Of a DNA stretch of 32,659 bases, positions 15,963 to 26,431 are shown one piece after another. Every line of letters starts with the position of its first letter. The stretch's first letter is position 1. The notes below the pieces were generated by a model, which searched no databases, was not told the DNA's origin, and was given only the letters and a program-made list of their open reading frames with translations. Position numbers and translations under genes: made by a program. This DNA is from an uncultured Pigmentiphaga sp. (GTDB lineage Bacteria; Pseudomonadota; Gammaproteobacteria; Burkholderiales; Burkholderiaceae_B). The stretch is taken from positions 1 through 32,659 of the forward strand of contig CALAGD010000042.1 of the NCBI GenBank assembly GCA_937891425.1. The letters are read 5' to 3'.

Positions 15963-16514
15963 ATGTCTGAACAATACGAAGTTGCCGTGCTCGGGGCCGG
16001 CTGTTTCTGGTGTACGGAAGCCGTGTTCCAACAATTGCGTGGCGTGGTCAGCGTGCAGCCCGGATATGCGGGTGGCCACCTCGACAACCCGTCGTACGAG
16101 CAGGTGTGCCAGGGAGGCACGGGCCATGTCGAGGTGGTGCAGGTGGTGTTCGACCCTGCAAGAATCTCCTATGTGGACATCCTGCGGGTGTTCTTTGCTA
16201 CCCACGACCCCACCACACCCGACCGCCAGGGCAACGACATCGGGCCGCAATATCGTTCGGCCATTTTCTGCCAGAACGACGAGCAGCGCAGGGCGGCAGA
16301 ACAGGTCATGCAGGAACTCGAGCGCGACGGGGTTTTCGGTGCGCCCATCGTCACCCACCTGTACGGTGCCGACCGCTTCTGGCCAGCCGAGAAGTATCAC
16401 CACGACTTTTTCCGCAACCATCCCTTCCAAGGGTACTGCCAGGCCATCATTGCGCCTAAAGTTCTCAAGTTCAGGAAGCAGTTCGCCAGCCTGCTCGTTG
16501 ACTCGGGCAAGTGA
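15963..16514 (+). CDS. msrA: Peptide methionine-(S)-sulfoxide reductase
   Basis: This is a 183-residue single-domain MsrA that reduces Met-S-sulfoxide in proteins, with thioredoxin as reductant. The catalytic motif GAGCFWCTEAVF is near the N-terminus, the substrate-binding ATHDPTTPDRQGNDIGPQYRS segment is in the middle, and the resolving-cysteine motif GYCQAIIAPK is near the C-terminus. ATG 15963 follows GGAG at eight bases; the ORF start further upstream lacks a ribosome site. No MsrB domain is fused. It follows the cytochrome gene by 118 bases and is probably separately expressed. Confidence 0.97.
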   Translation: MSEQYEVAVLGAGCFWCTEAVFQQLRGVVSVQPGYAGGHLDNPSYEQVCQGGTGHVEVVQVVFDPARISYVDILRVFFATHDPTTPDRQGNDIGPQYRSAIFCQNDEQRRAAEQVMQELERDGVFGAPIVTHLYGADRFWPAEKYHHDFFRNHPFQGYCQAIIAPKVLKFRKQFASLLVDSGK

Positions 16515-16566
16515 TTGGGGTATTGCTTTTTGATTCATCGGCCAACCACTTCGGTGAAATCCAGAT

Positions 16567-17604
16567 ATGAACTCTACATTTCCGTCTCGACGCCGTCTGC
16601 TGCAGACCGCAGTGTCTGTTGGGGTAACCGCAGTGGTCATGTTGTGTTCGGGCGCCAGCCTGGCCGCATCGACCACCGCCAACACCGCTGTGGCCACAGA
16701 ATGGCCAAGCAAGCCCATCCGGTTCGTCGTTCCGTATCCGCCCGGGGGTCCGCTCGATATCATGGCACGCATGCTGGCCGAAGAAGTGCGGGAGCCGCTG
16801 GGGCAGCCGGTCATCGTCGAAAACCGTCCCGGTGCAGGCGGGAACATCGGTGTGGCACATGTGGCCACGGCGGAACCCGATGGCCATACGCTGGTAATGG
16901 GCGCCGTGGCCACGTTTGCCATCAACCCCTGGCTGTTCAAGTCGCTGCCCTATAACCCGCTGACTGATTTTGCGCCCATCACGCTGGTGGCGTCCGTGCC
17001 GAACGTGCTGGTCGTCAACCCCGAGTTCGCCGAGTCGAATGGCATCAAGTCAGTCCAGGATCTGATCGATTACGCCAAGCGCAATCCCGACAAGCTGAAT
17101 TACGGGTCGGGCGGCAACGGCAGTGCGGGGCACCTGGCTGGTGAACTGCTGAACGCCCGTGCCGGCATCGTCACGGCGCACATCCCGTATCCTGGCGCGG
17201 CGCCGGCCCAGACCGCATTGCTGGGGGGCCAGACGCATTACATGTTCGACAACCTTGCTTCGGCGGTCGGGCAAATCGAGGCTGGCAAGCTGATTCCGCT
17301 GGCCGTGACATCCAAAGAGCGCTCGCCGATTCTGCCGGACGTTCCAGCCATGGCCGAGACCATTCCGGATTTTGACCTTGGAACCTGGTTTGGCGTGTTC
17401 GCGCCCGCTGGCACCCCGCCCGATGTGGTGCAGCGTCTGCACAAGGTGTATGCCGACGCGCTGCGCTCACCCAAGGTGCGCGAACGCCTGAAGGCCATGG
17501 GCTCTACCACCGAACCCAATACGCCGGAAGAGTTTGCCGCCATGGTGAAGGAGGAACTCGGGAAGTACCGCGAGATCGTCTCGATCTCCGGAGCCCAGCT
17601 GTAA
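16567..17604 (+). CDS. Bug/TctC-family tripartite tricarboxylate transporter receptor
   Basis: This is a 345-residue periplasmic solute receptor. The N-terminus NSTFPSRRRLLQTAVSVGV resembles a twin-arginine signal (SRRRLLQ) followed by a hydrophobic stretch ending near SLAAS. The mature protein has the Bug hallmarks WPSKPIRFVVPYPPGGPLDIMAR, VIVENRPGAGGNIG and a later GAAPAQTALLGGQTHYMFDN. Bug proteins bind carboxylates and small aromatics. No TctA/TctB membrane genes are adjacent, so it is an orphan receptor, as is very common in Alcaligenaceae. The ribosome site is weak. After the stop, imperfect arms GTGCC...CTTCC / GGAAG...GGCAC (17623-17657) could terminate transcription, but no T-run follows. 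Confidence 0.95.
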   Translation: MNSTFPSRRRLLQTAVSVGVTAVVMLCSGASLAASTTANTAVATEWPSKPIRFVVPYPPGGPLDIMARMLAEEVREPLGQPVIVENRPGAGGNIGVAHVATAEPDGHTLVMGAVATFAINPWLFKSLPYNPLTDFAPITLVASVPNVLVVNPEFAESNGIKSVQDLIDYAKRNPDKLNYGSGGNGSAGHLAGELLNARAGIVTAHIPYPGAAPAQTALLGGQTHYMFDNLASAVGQIEAGKLIPLAVTSKERSPILPDVPAMAETIPDFDLGTWFGVFAPAGTPPDVVQRLHKVYADALRSPKVRERLKAMGSTTEPNTPEEFAAMVKEELGKYREIVSISGAQL

Positions 17605-17767
17605 CCAGCCGCGTACGGGGACGTGCCAGGTTCTTCCTGAAACGGAAGGCCGGGCACGGTGGCCACAGGGCCTGTGCGCTGTGGTGGGCGGGCGGTCGAT
17701 GGCGGTTCGGTTGCGATCGCCAGGGCCATGGGCCGCACGCGATGCACGCCACGCGTGAGGCCAACCC

Positions 17768-18160
17768 TCATGTGCGCGGTTCGCCTGACTGGAGTGAGCT
17801 GTTCGACGGCCTGCCCGACAAGGGTGCTCCACAGGTGGTACAGCGTGGAGTGTGCGAATACGCATGTGCAACGCGGCTGGCCGGATCATTGAGCAGGGTG
17901 GGCCGGGCGGCGTCGGAGGCGGACGGATGGCTGGACGCCGGCTCGGACACCGACTGGCGGTACATGAGCGCTACCAGTTCGACAGCATTGCGTACCCCCA
18001 TCTTCTGAAAAATCCGTGACCGGTGGACTTCCACGGTACGCTGCGAAATGCCCAGCTCGTATGCAGTCAGCTTGTTCGAGCTGCCAGCCAGGATGAATTC
18101 GAGGATCTCCCGTTCGCGCGGTGTCAGCGCGGTTCGAGGTGATGGATGGACTGAGTTCAT
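17768..18160 (-). CDS. Stand-alone LuxR/FixJ-type helix-turn-helix regulator
   Basis: The protein has 130 residues. The HTH domain begins almost at the N-terminus (about residues 12-65: LTPREREILEFILAGSSNKL, then AYELGISQRTVEVHRSRIFQ, then KMGVRNAVELVALMYR). This matches the output domain of NarL/FixJ response regulators. No receiver or autoinducer-binding domain precedes it, and the frame is closed shortly upstream of ATG 18160. The remaining 60 or so residues are Ser/Pro-rich and unlike any family I know. It may be a genuine single-domain regulator or a remnant of a longer one. It is divergent from the DHA2 exporter with a 91-base gap containing a dyad (separate entry), so control of that exporter is a reasonable inference. 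The ribosome site is weak. Confidence 0.8.
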   Translation of the reverse strand: MNSVHPSPRTALTPREREILEFILAGSSNKLTAYELGISQRTVEVHRSRIFQKMGVRNAVELVALMYRQSVSEPASSHPSASDAARPTLLNDPASRVAHAYSHTPRCTTCGAPLSGRPSNSSLQSGEPRT

Positions 18161-18217
18161 CTTATGACGGCGCTAACAAGAACAGTCGGGATTGTTCCAT
18201 AGTCGTTAACATATGTA

Positions 18218-18237
18218 ACCTGTCAGAAATCACAGGT
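18218..18237. promoter_or_regulatory. 20-bp lux-box-like dyad upstream of the exporter gene
   Basis: ACCTGTCAGAAATCACAGGT has 6-bp inverted half-sites ACCTGT/ACAGGT around an 8-base spacer. The half-sites and spacing equal the Vibrio fischeri lux box (ACCTGT-N8-ACAGGT). It lies 14 bases before the exporter ATG and 58 bases from the regulator start. That is closer to the start codon than an activator site should be, so repression or an RNA hairpin is also possible. A second small dyad (ACATATGT) lies a few bases to its left. The adjacent HTH protein is FixJ-like and lacks an autoinducer domain, so quorum control is not implied. Confidence 0.5.
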
Positions 18238-18251
18238 AGGAATACCCCTAC

Positions 18252-19658
18252 ATGACCGGATCCAGCTTCATCACGCGTTACGTCATCCCCGGCATCATCG
18301 GTTGCGCCCTGCTGATGCAAATGCTGGATTCCACCGTGGTGGCGACGGCACTGCCCGCCATGGGCGAGGCCTTCGGTACCTCTGCGGTACGCATGAACGT
18401 GGCCATCACGTCCTACTTGCTGGCGGTTGCCATTTTCGTACCGTTGAGCGGCTGGGCCTCCGACCGCTTCGGTGCTCGGCGCGTATTTGCTGCCGCCGTG
18501 CTGCTATTCACGCTGTCGTCGGTATTCTGCGCGCTCGCGCAGTCGCTGGTACACCTGGTCATCGGGCGGGTGGTCCAGGGCATGGCTGGCGCCATGATGG
18601 TTCCGGTTGGCCGGGTCATTCTGTTGCGTGCAGTGCCCAAGTCAGAACTGGTACGAGCCATGTCGTTCCTGACCATGCCGGCCCTGCTGGGGCCCATGCT
18701 GGGTCCGCCACTGGGGGGGTTCCTGGTCACCTACGCGTCATGGCACTGGATTTTCGTCGTGAATGTGCCCATCGGACTGGCAGGGTTGTACCTCATTTTC
18801 AAGTACATTCCCGATGTGGCAGCGACCGAGCCCGACCGGCCGCTAGATCTCGTTGGATTCGTCCTGACCGGGCTGAGCCTTGCAGGCATCGTGTACGGGG
18901 TAGATGCAATCGGCCACAATTCGGCGTCGAATGCATGGGCATTCGGCATACTGGCCGCCGGCATCCTGCTGGGCGCGCTGTACGTATATCATGCACGGCG
19001 CTCGCCCCATCCCATCATCGACCTGCATCTGCTGTCCATTCCCACCTTCCGCATCTGTACGGTGGGCGGCAATCTCTCGCGTTTTGCCATCGGCGCGACG
19101 CCCTTTCTGCTGGTGATGCTCTTGCAGGAAGTGTTCGGAATGACTGCGCTGGCTGCGGGCATGATCACCTTCGTGGGTGCGGTGGGCGCCCTCGTGCTCA
19201 AGATCGTGGCCGTACCGGTGTTGCGCGCGCTGGGGTTCCGTACGGCGCTCATCATAAACGCCATTACTACGGGCTTCTTCCTGGCCGTGTGCGCGCTGTT
19301 TACCCCATCCACACCGTCCTGGCTGATGCTGGGCGTGCTGCTGGTGGGCGGTTTCTTCCGGTCGCTGCAGTTGACCGCCGTGAATACGCTGACCTACGCG
19401 GATGTGCCGCACGAGCTGATGAGCCGCGCGAGCACGTTCGCAGCCATGGCGCAGCAGGTGGGCATGAGTTTCGGTGTGGGGGTGGCGGCGGTCACCCTCA
19501 ATCTGAGCATGCTGGCGCGTGGGGTCGACCAGCTCTCGCGTTTCGACGTCGGCATGGGTTTTGTGGTCGTGGGGGGGCTCGTGGCGCTGTCGGCCTGGTT
19601 TTTCATGAAGCTCGATCACGATGCCGGGGCCGAAGTGTCGGGTCGGAACCGCTCGTGA
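18252..19658 (+). CDS. DHA2-family MFS multidrug exporter
   Basis: This is a 468-residue membrane protein of the EmrB/QacA type (proton-driven drug efflux in the inner membrane). The first helix ends with the DHA2 hallmark MLDSTVVATALPAMGEAFG. Helices 2-3 enclose the MFS signature GWASDRFGARRVF, and the 'GRVVQGMAGAMMVPVGR' segment is also family-typical. Its length is that of a 14-helix DHA2 protein without accessory domains. No EmrA-type adaptor gene is adjacent. AGGTAGGAA upstream could serve as ribosome site. It is divergent from the LuxR-type HTH gene, which may control it, and convergent with the ABC exporter gene, 22 bases away. Confidence 0.93.
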   Translation: MTGSSFITRYVIPGIIGCALLMQMLDSTVVATALPAMGEAFGTSAVRMNVAITSYLLAVAIFVPLSGWASDRFGARRVFAAAVLLFTLSSVFCALAQSLVHLVIGRVVQGMAGAMMVPVGRVILLRAVPKSELVRAMSFLTMPALLGPMLGPPLGGFLVTYASWHWIFVVNVPIGLAGLYLIFKYIPDVAATEPDRPLDLVGFVLTGLSLAGIVYGVDAIGHNSASNAWAFGILAAGILLGALYVYHARRSPHPIIDLHLLSIPTFRICTVGGNLSRFAIGATPFLLVMLLQEVFGMTALAAGMITFVGAVGALVLKIVAVPVLRALGFRTALIINAITTGFFLAVCALFTPSTPSWLMLGVLLVGGFFRSLQLTAVNTLTYADVPHELMSRASTFAAMAQQVGMSFGVGVAAVTLNLSMLARGVDQLSRFDVGMGFVVVGGLVALSAWFFMKLDHDAGAEVSGRNRS

Positions 19659-19680
19659 CGCACGTGCGGGCAAGCCCCGG

Positions 19681-19689
<9 letters not shown>
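19659..19689. terminator. Hairpin at convergent gene ends, possible bidirectional terminator
   Basis: CGCACGTG (19659-19666) pairs with CACGTGCG (19682-19689), and inside it CGGG pairs with CCCG around CAAGC, leaving only a GT bulge. The structure directly follows the MFS stop and includes the last codon region of the convergent ABC gene. There is no T-run on either side, so factor-independent termination is unproven. Confidence 0.4.
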
Positions 19690-21552
<1,863 letters not shown>

Positions 21553-23191
21553 CGTGCAAACTCGTCTTCGGTGACATGACCCAGGGCGAGGGCTGCTTCC
21601 TTGAGTGAAAGTCCCTCATGGTGCGCTTTCTTGGCGATCTGCGCAGCCTTGTCGTAACCGATGTGCGGATTGAGTGCCGTCACGAGCATGAGAGAGCGGT
21701 CGACCAGTTCGGCGATGCGATCGCGGTTGGCCTCGATGCCGGCGGCGCAGTGCTGGTCGAAGCTGCGCATGCCGTCGGCCAGCAGCCGGATAGACTGCAG
21801 CACGTTATGGATGATGAGGGGTTTGAACACGTTGAGTTCAAAGTTACCCAGCGCGCCTCCCACGTTGATGGCGACGTCGTTGCCCATGACCTGAGCAGCC
21901 AGCATGGTGAGGGCTTCGCATTGCGTCGGATTCACCTTGCCCGGCATGATGGAGCTGCCAGGTTCGTTTTCCGGAATGCGGATTTCTCCCAGGCCGGAGC
22001 GCGGTCCGCTGGCCAGCCAGCGCACATCGTTGGCGATTTTCATGAGGGCTGCTGCCAACGTTTTCAGGGCGCCATGCAGGAACAGCAACGGCTCGTGCCC
22101 CGCCAGGGCCTGGAACTTGTTCGGCGCCGACACGAACGGAATGCCGGTGGACTCTGCCAGTTCGGCCGCCACGCGCTGGCCGAATTCGGGGTGCGCGTTC
22201 AGGCCCGTGCCCACGGCGGTACCGCCGATGGCAAGCTCGTACACGCCCGCCAGCGCCGCACGGGTCTGGCGCTCGCAGATGGCGAGCTGCGCTACCCAGC
22301 CCGACATTTCCTGCCCCAGCGTGAGCGGGGTGGCATCCTGGAGGTGAGTACGCCCGATCTTGACGATATCGCGGAACTGCCGGCTCTTTTCGGCGAGCGT
22401 ATGGTGCAGGTGCCGCAGTGCGGGCAGGAGATTGCGCTCGACCTGCAGCGCCGTGGCCACATGCATGGCGGTAGGGAACACGTCGTTGGAAGACTGGCCG
22501 CGATTGACGTGGTCGTTGGGGTGCACCTTGCGGCCTTCGCCGCGTGGTCCGCCCAGGATCTCCGAGGCGCGGTTGGCCAGTACCTCGTTCATGTTCATGT
22601 TCGACTGCGTACCCGACCCGGTCTGCCAGACCGACAGGGGGAACTCATCGGGCCAGCGGCCCTCAATGACCTCGTCGGCTGCCTGAACGATGGCCTCCGC
22701 GATGGTGGGGTCGAGCTGCCCCAGTTCGGCATTGACGCGGGCGGCAGCGCGCTTCACCCGGGCGAGCGCATCAATGAGCGGGGCCGGCATCTTCTCGGTG
22801 GAGATCGCGAAGAAATGCAGCGAGCGCTGTGTCTGCGCGCCCCACAGGCGGGCGTCAGGTACATCGATGGGGCCGAAAGTGTCGACTTCACGGCGAGTGG
22901 TCATGATGGCTTCCCCCTGGAGGTCGATGGATACTGGTGCGAGCATGTGGCCCGGCAGCTGGTGCGGGCTGGCTTTCGTTCGTTCCCATGGTACTGCAAT
23001 TGTGCGTCAGGGTACGCCAGGGTGCATGCGGGCGCCCGCGCATATGACCGCAATTGATATAGTTATGTCTCACAAGACGATGCGTGCTGCCCGGGCCAGT
23101 GTTCGGGCATGCCCTGCGCCCAGTCTGCCTGGCCTGCAGGGCAGCAACGCAGCCGTCTGGATCCTTACGTTGCGTGGATTGACGATTTTCC

Positions 23192-24391
23192 ATGGCTGAT
23201 GACTTTCCCGAGCAGCATGCGCGCCGCAATGCTGCCGTGCTGGCATGTGCCCAGGCGCTGGGTGGGGCGAACGCCCCTATCGTGGTGTCGCTGGGAGGCG
23301 TGGTCGGACAGATGCTCACCGAGTTTCCGGCGCTGGCGACGCTGCCCGTGAGCATGTTCAACCTGGGCATGGCGCTGGGAACCTTGCCCGCCGCTTTCAT
23401 CATGCGCCGGTACGGCCGGCGGCGGGGCTACTTGTCGGCGTCGCTGATCGGGGTGATCGCGGGCCTCACCGCAGCCTATGCCATCGTCATCGGCTCGTTC
23501 CTGCTGTTTTGCATAGGTACCCTCATCGCCGGGTGGTATTCGTCTTATGTGCAGAGTTATCGTTTCGCCGCAACCGACGGCACTTCACTGACGTTCCGGC
23601 CGCGTGCCATCTCATGGGTGATGGCCGGTGGCCTGGTGGGGGCCATCATCGGCCCGCAGTCGGTCATACATACACGCGAGGCCTGGCCGGCTTTCCCCTT
23701 CGCGGGCAGTTTCGTAGCGCAGGCGGTACTGGTGCTGCTGTCGTTGCCCATACTGTGGTGGCTGCGCGATGTTCCGCTGCCGGCTCCGTCCGCGCATGGT
23801 TCCAGTGGGCGCTCCGTTCGCAGCCTGTTCCATAACCCCCGGTTCGTGCTGGGAGTGGCCGCTGGGGTGGTCTCGTTCAGCCTGATGACCCTGGTCATGA
23901 CGGCGGCACCGCTGGCGATGGTGGGATGCGGCCACAGTATCGGCCAGGCGACTCTGGGCATCCAGTGGCATGTGCTGGCCATGTTCGGCCCCAGCTTCTT
24001 TACAGGGCGCCTCATCAGCCGTTTCGGTGCCGAACGCATCACCGCGGTGGGTCTCGTCGCCAGCGCGTCCGCGGCCGCAGTGGGTCTGGCCGGAATCGGC
24101 CTGGGGAATTTCTACGGCGCCCTGGTGCTGATTGGTCTGGGCTGGAACTTCGGTTTCATCGGCGCCACGGCCATGGTGGCTTCCCTGTGTACCGATGCCG
24201 AGCGCACGCGCATCCAGGCCGTGAACGATTTCCTGGTGTTCGGCTCGGTGGCCGCATCGTCGTTCCTGTCGGGCATTCTGCTCAACGCTGGCGGATGGGA
24301 CCTCGTCAACATGCTGGTCTTCCCCGCGGTCGTCGTGGTTCTGATTCCGCTGTTGTGGACCGCGGGGCGCCGGCAGGCCAGCGCCGGCTGA
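23192..24391 (+). CDS. MFS transporter, 12-helix, substrate unknown
   Basis: The 399-residue polytopic protein carries an MFS loop 2-3 signature MRRYGRRRGYLSAS and a mid-protein loop of about 20 polar residues (LPAPSAHGSSGRSVRS) that separates the two six-helix halves. A second-half RFGAERITAVG loop repeats the signature. It resembles uncharacterised major-facilitator proteins of Burkholderiales. I cannot name a substrate. The start ATG is preceded only by a weak GGA, so the exact N-terminus is less certain. Its stop ends one base before the stop of convergent hemB. Confidence 0.88.
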   Translation: MADDFPEQHARRNAAVLACAQALGGANAPIVVSLGGVVGQMLTEFPALATLPVSMFNLGMALGTLPAAFIMRRYGRRRGYLSASLIGVIAGLTAAYAIVIGSFLLFCIGTLIAGWYSSYVQSYRFAATDGTSLTFRPRAISWVMAGGLVGAIIGPQSVIHTREAWPAFPFAGSFVAQAVLVLLSLPILWWLRDVPLPAPSAHGSSGRSVRSLFHNPRFVLGVAAGVVSFSLMTLVMTAAPLAMVGCGHSIGQATLGIQWHVLAMFGPSFFTGRLISRFGAERITAVGLVASASAAAVGLAGIGLGNFYGALVLIGLGWNFGFIGATAMVASLCTDAERTRIQAVNDFLVFGSVAASSFLSGILLNAGGWDLVNMLVFPAVVVVLIPLLWTAGRRQASAG

Positions 24392-24392
24392 G

Positions 24393-25418
<1,026 letters not shown>

Positions 25419-25461
25419 GGGCGCTCCTTCGCGTTGGATGGCCGATGGGTAGTCCCGGGCG

Positions 25462-26085
25462 TCAGGGGGCGACGCTCGGGGAAATCCAGGACTCGATGTG
25501 CTGGGTGGCTTCCTCTACGCCGATGCGGTGCGTGGCGGAGAACGGCACGACGTGCAGGGTGCCCAGCGGGGCCAGCTCTTTGCGGGTGGCGTTGGCGGCC
25601 TGCATGCGTTGGCCAAAGCCGAGTTTGTCGGCTTTGGACAGCAGGGCGAGCGTGGGCAGGCCGCGCGGGGCGATCCAGTCGATCAGCTGGCGGTCGAGAT
25701 CGGTGACGCCACGGCGGATGTCGAGAATGAGTACGACCGCCCGCAGCGAGCTGCGCTCGCGCATGTATCGCCCCAGTACGCTGCCCCAGTCGGCGCGTTC
25801 CCGCTCGGGAACGGCAGCATAGCCGTAACCGGGGAGGTCGACAAGAAAACCGATGGGGTGGTCGGGATCGAGCGGGTCGGGCAGGCTGAACATGTTGATC
25901 AGGCGCGTGCGCCCCGGCGTCTTGCTGGAGAAGGGGAGACGCCGCTGGCCGGTGAGCACGTTGATGGCCGATGACTTGCCGGCGTTCGACCGGCCGACGA
26001 AACAGACCTCGGGCGCGCCTGGCGGCGGCAACTGCTCCAGACGGGCGGCGGATGCGTGAAAGCGGGCTCGGGTAAGCAGGGACAC
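25462..26085 (-). CDS. engB: Ribosome biogenesis GTP-binding protein EngB (YsxC/YihA)
   Basis: This is a 207-residue TrmE-Era-EngA-EngB-Septin-like GTPase needed for assembly of the large ribosomal subunit. G1 is GRSNAGKSS, G2 lies in the SSKTPGRTRLIN segment, G3 is DLPGYG and G4 is SKAD (a variant of NKxD usual in EngB). GTG 26085 (reading SLLTRARFHASAARLEQLP) has GAGG eight bases upstream. The much longer upstream frame is a chance opening with no family similarity. It is the first gene of a leftward engB-hemB pair. Confidence 0.96.
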   Translation of the reverse strand: MSLLTRARFHASAARLEQLPPPGAPEVCFVGRSNAGKSSAINVLTGQRRLPFSSKTPGRTRLINMFSLPDPLDPDHPIGFLVDLPGYGYAAVPERERADWGSVLGRYMRERSSLRAVVLILDIRRGVTDLDRQLIDWIAPRGLPTLALLSKADKLGFGQRMQAANATRKELAPLGTLHVVPFSATHRIGVEEATQHIESWISPSVAP

Positions 26086-26431
26086 GTTCAGGCCTCGAGA
26101 AATGGCATCATTGTAGGCCGCCCGTAACGATGTGTTGCGGTGGTGGCGGCAGAAACCGGCGGCAAGCGGGTGTGGCCCATACATCACTGTATGCTCCAAT
26201 ACATTGATGTATGGAGGAAATTGCTGCACAAACCCAGATGTGACGCGGGTTTTGGCTCGGTGTATGATGCCCCTGAACAATAAATCCGAAAATGTACGCG
26301 AGGGGGTGACGCAGTGCTTCCACATCATCATTTCCCGCGCGTGATCCGTATCACCACGGCAGTCGCCGCGGGTGTGCGCCCGTCGGCCCTCATCATGCTG
26401 GCAACTGCCCGACCTTTCGCTTCGAGACATC
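26086..26431. other. Divergent intergenic region between engB and acyl-CoA dehydrogenase
   Basis: This is about 346 bases with no convincing gene. It is richer in A/T than the neighbouring genes and contains a 38-base dyad (separate entry). A TATGAT hexamer at 26263-26268 could be a rightward -10 element, but I see no good -35 at the right distance. Confidence 0.5.
26177..26214. promoter_or_regulatory. 38-base near-perfect dyad, candidate operator or hairpin
   Basis: CCATACATCA (26177-26186) is the exact reverse complement of TGATGTATGG (26205-26214). After one mismatched pair (C/T), TGTAT (26188-26192) pairs with ATACA (26199-26203) around GCTCCA. Fifteen of sixteen positions per arm match. 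It lies about 90 bases upstream of engB and 218 bases upstream of the acyl-CoA dehydrogenase. With no T-run and a divergent position, an operator is more likely than a terminator. Confidence 0.55.

Noticed and set aside
18218..18237. Reading the lux-box-like dyad as proof of quorum sensing
   Set aside because: The neighbouring regulator has no autoinducer-binding domain and no luxI-type synthase gene is in the window.
23029..23040. GCGGGCGCCCGC palindrome upstream of the second MFS gene
   Set aside because: A 12-bp GC-only palindrome is not unusual at this base composition, and nothing else supports a site.
21618..23057. 479-codon plus-strand frame opposite fumC
   Set aside because: It is antisense to a well-conserved fumarase, with no recognisable domain.
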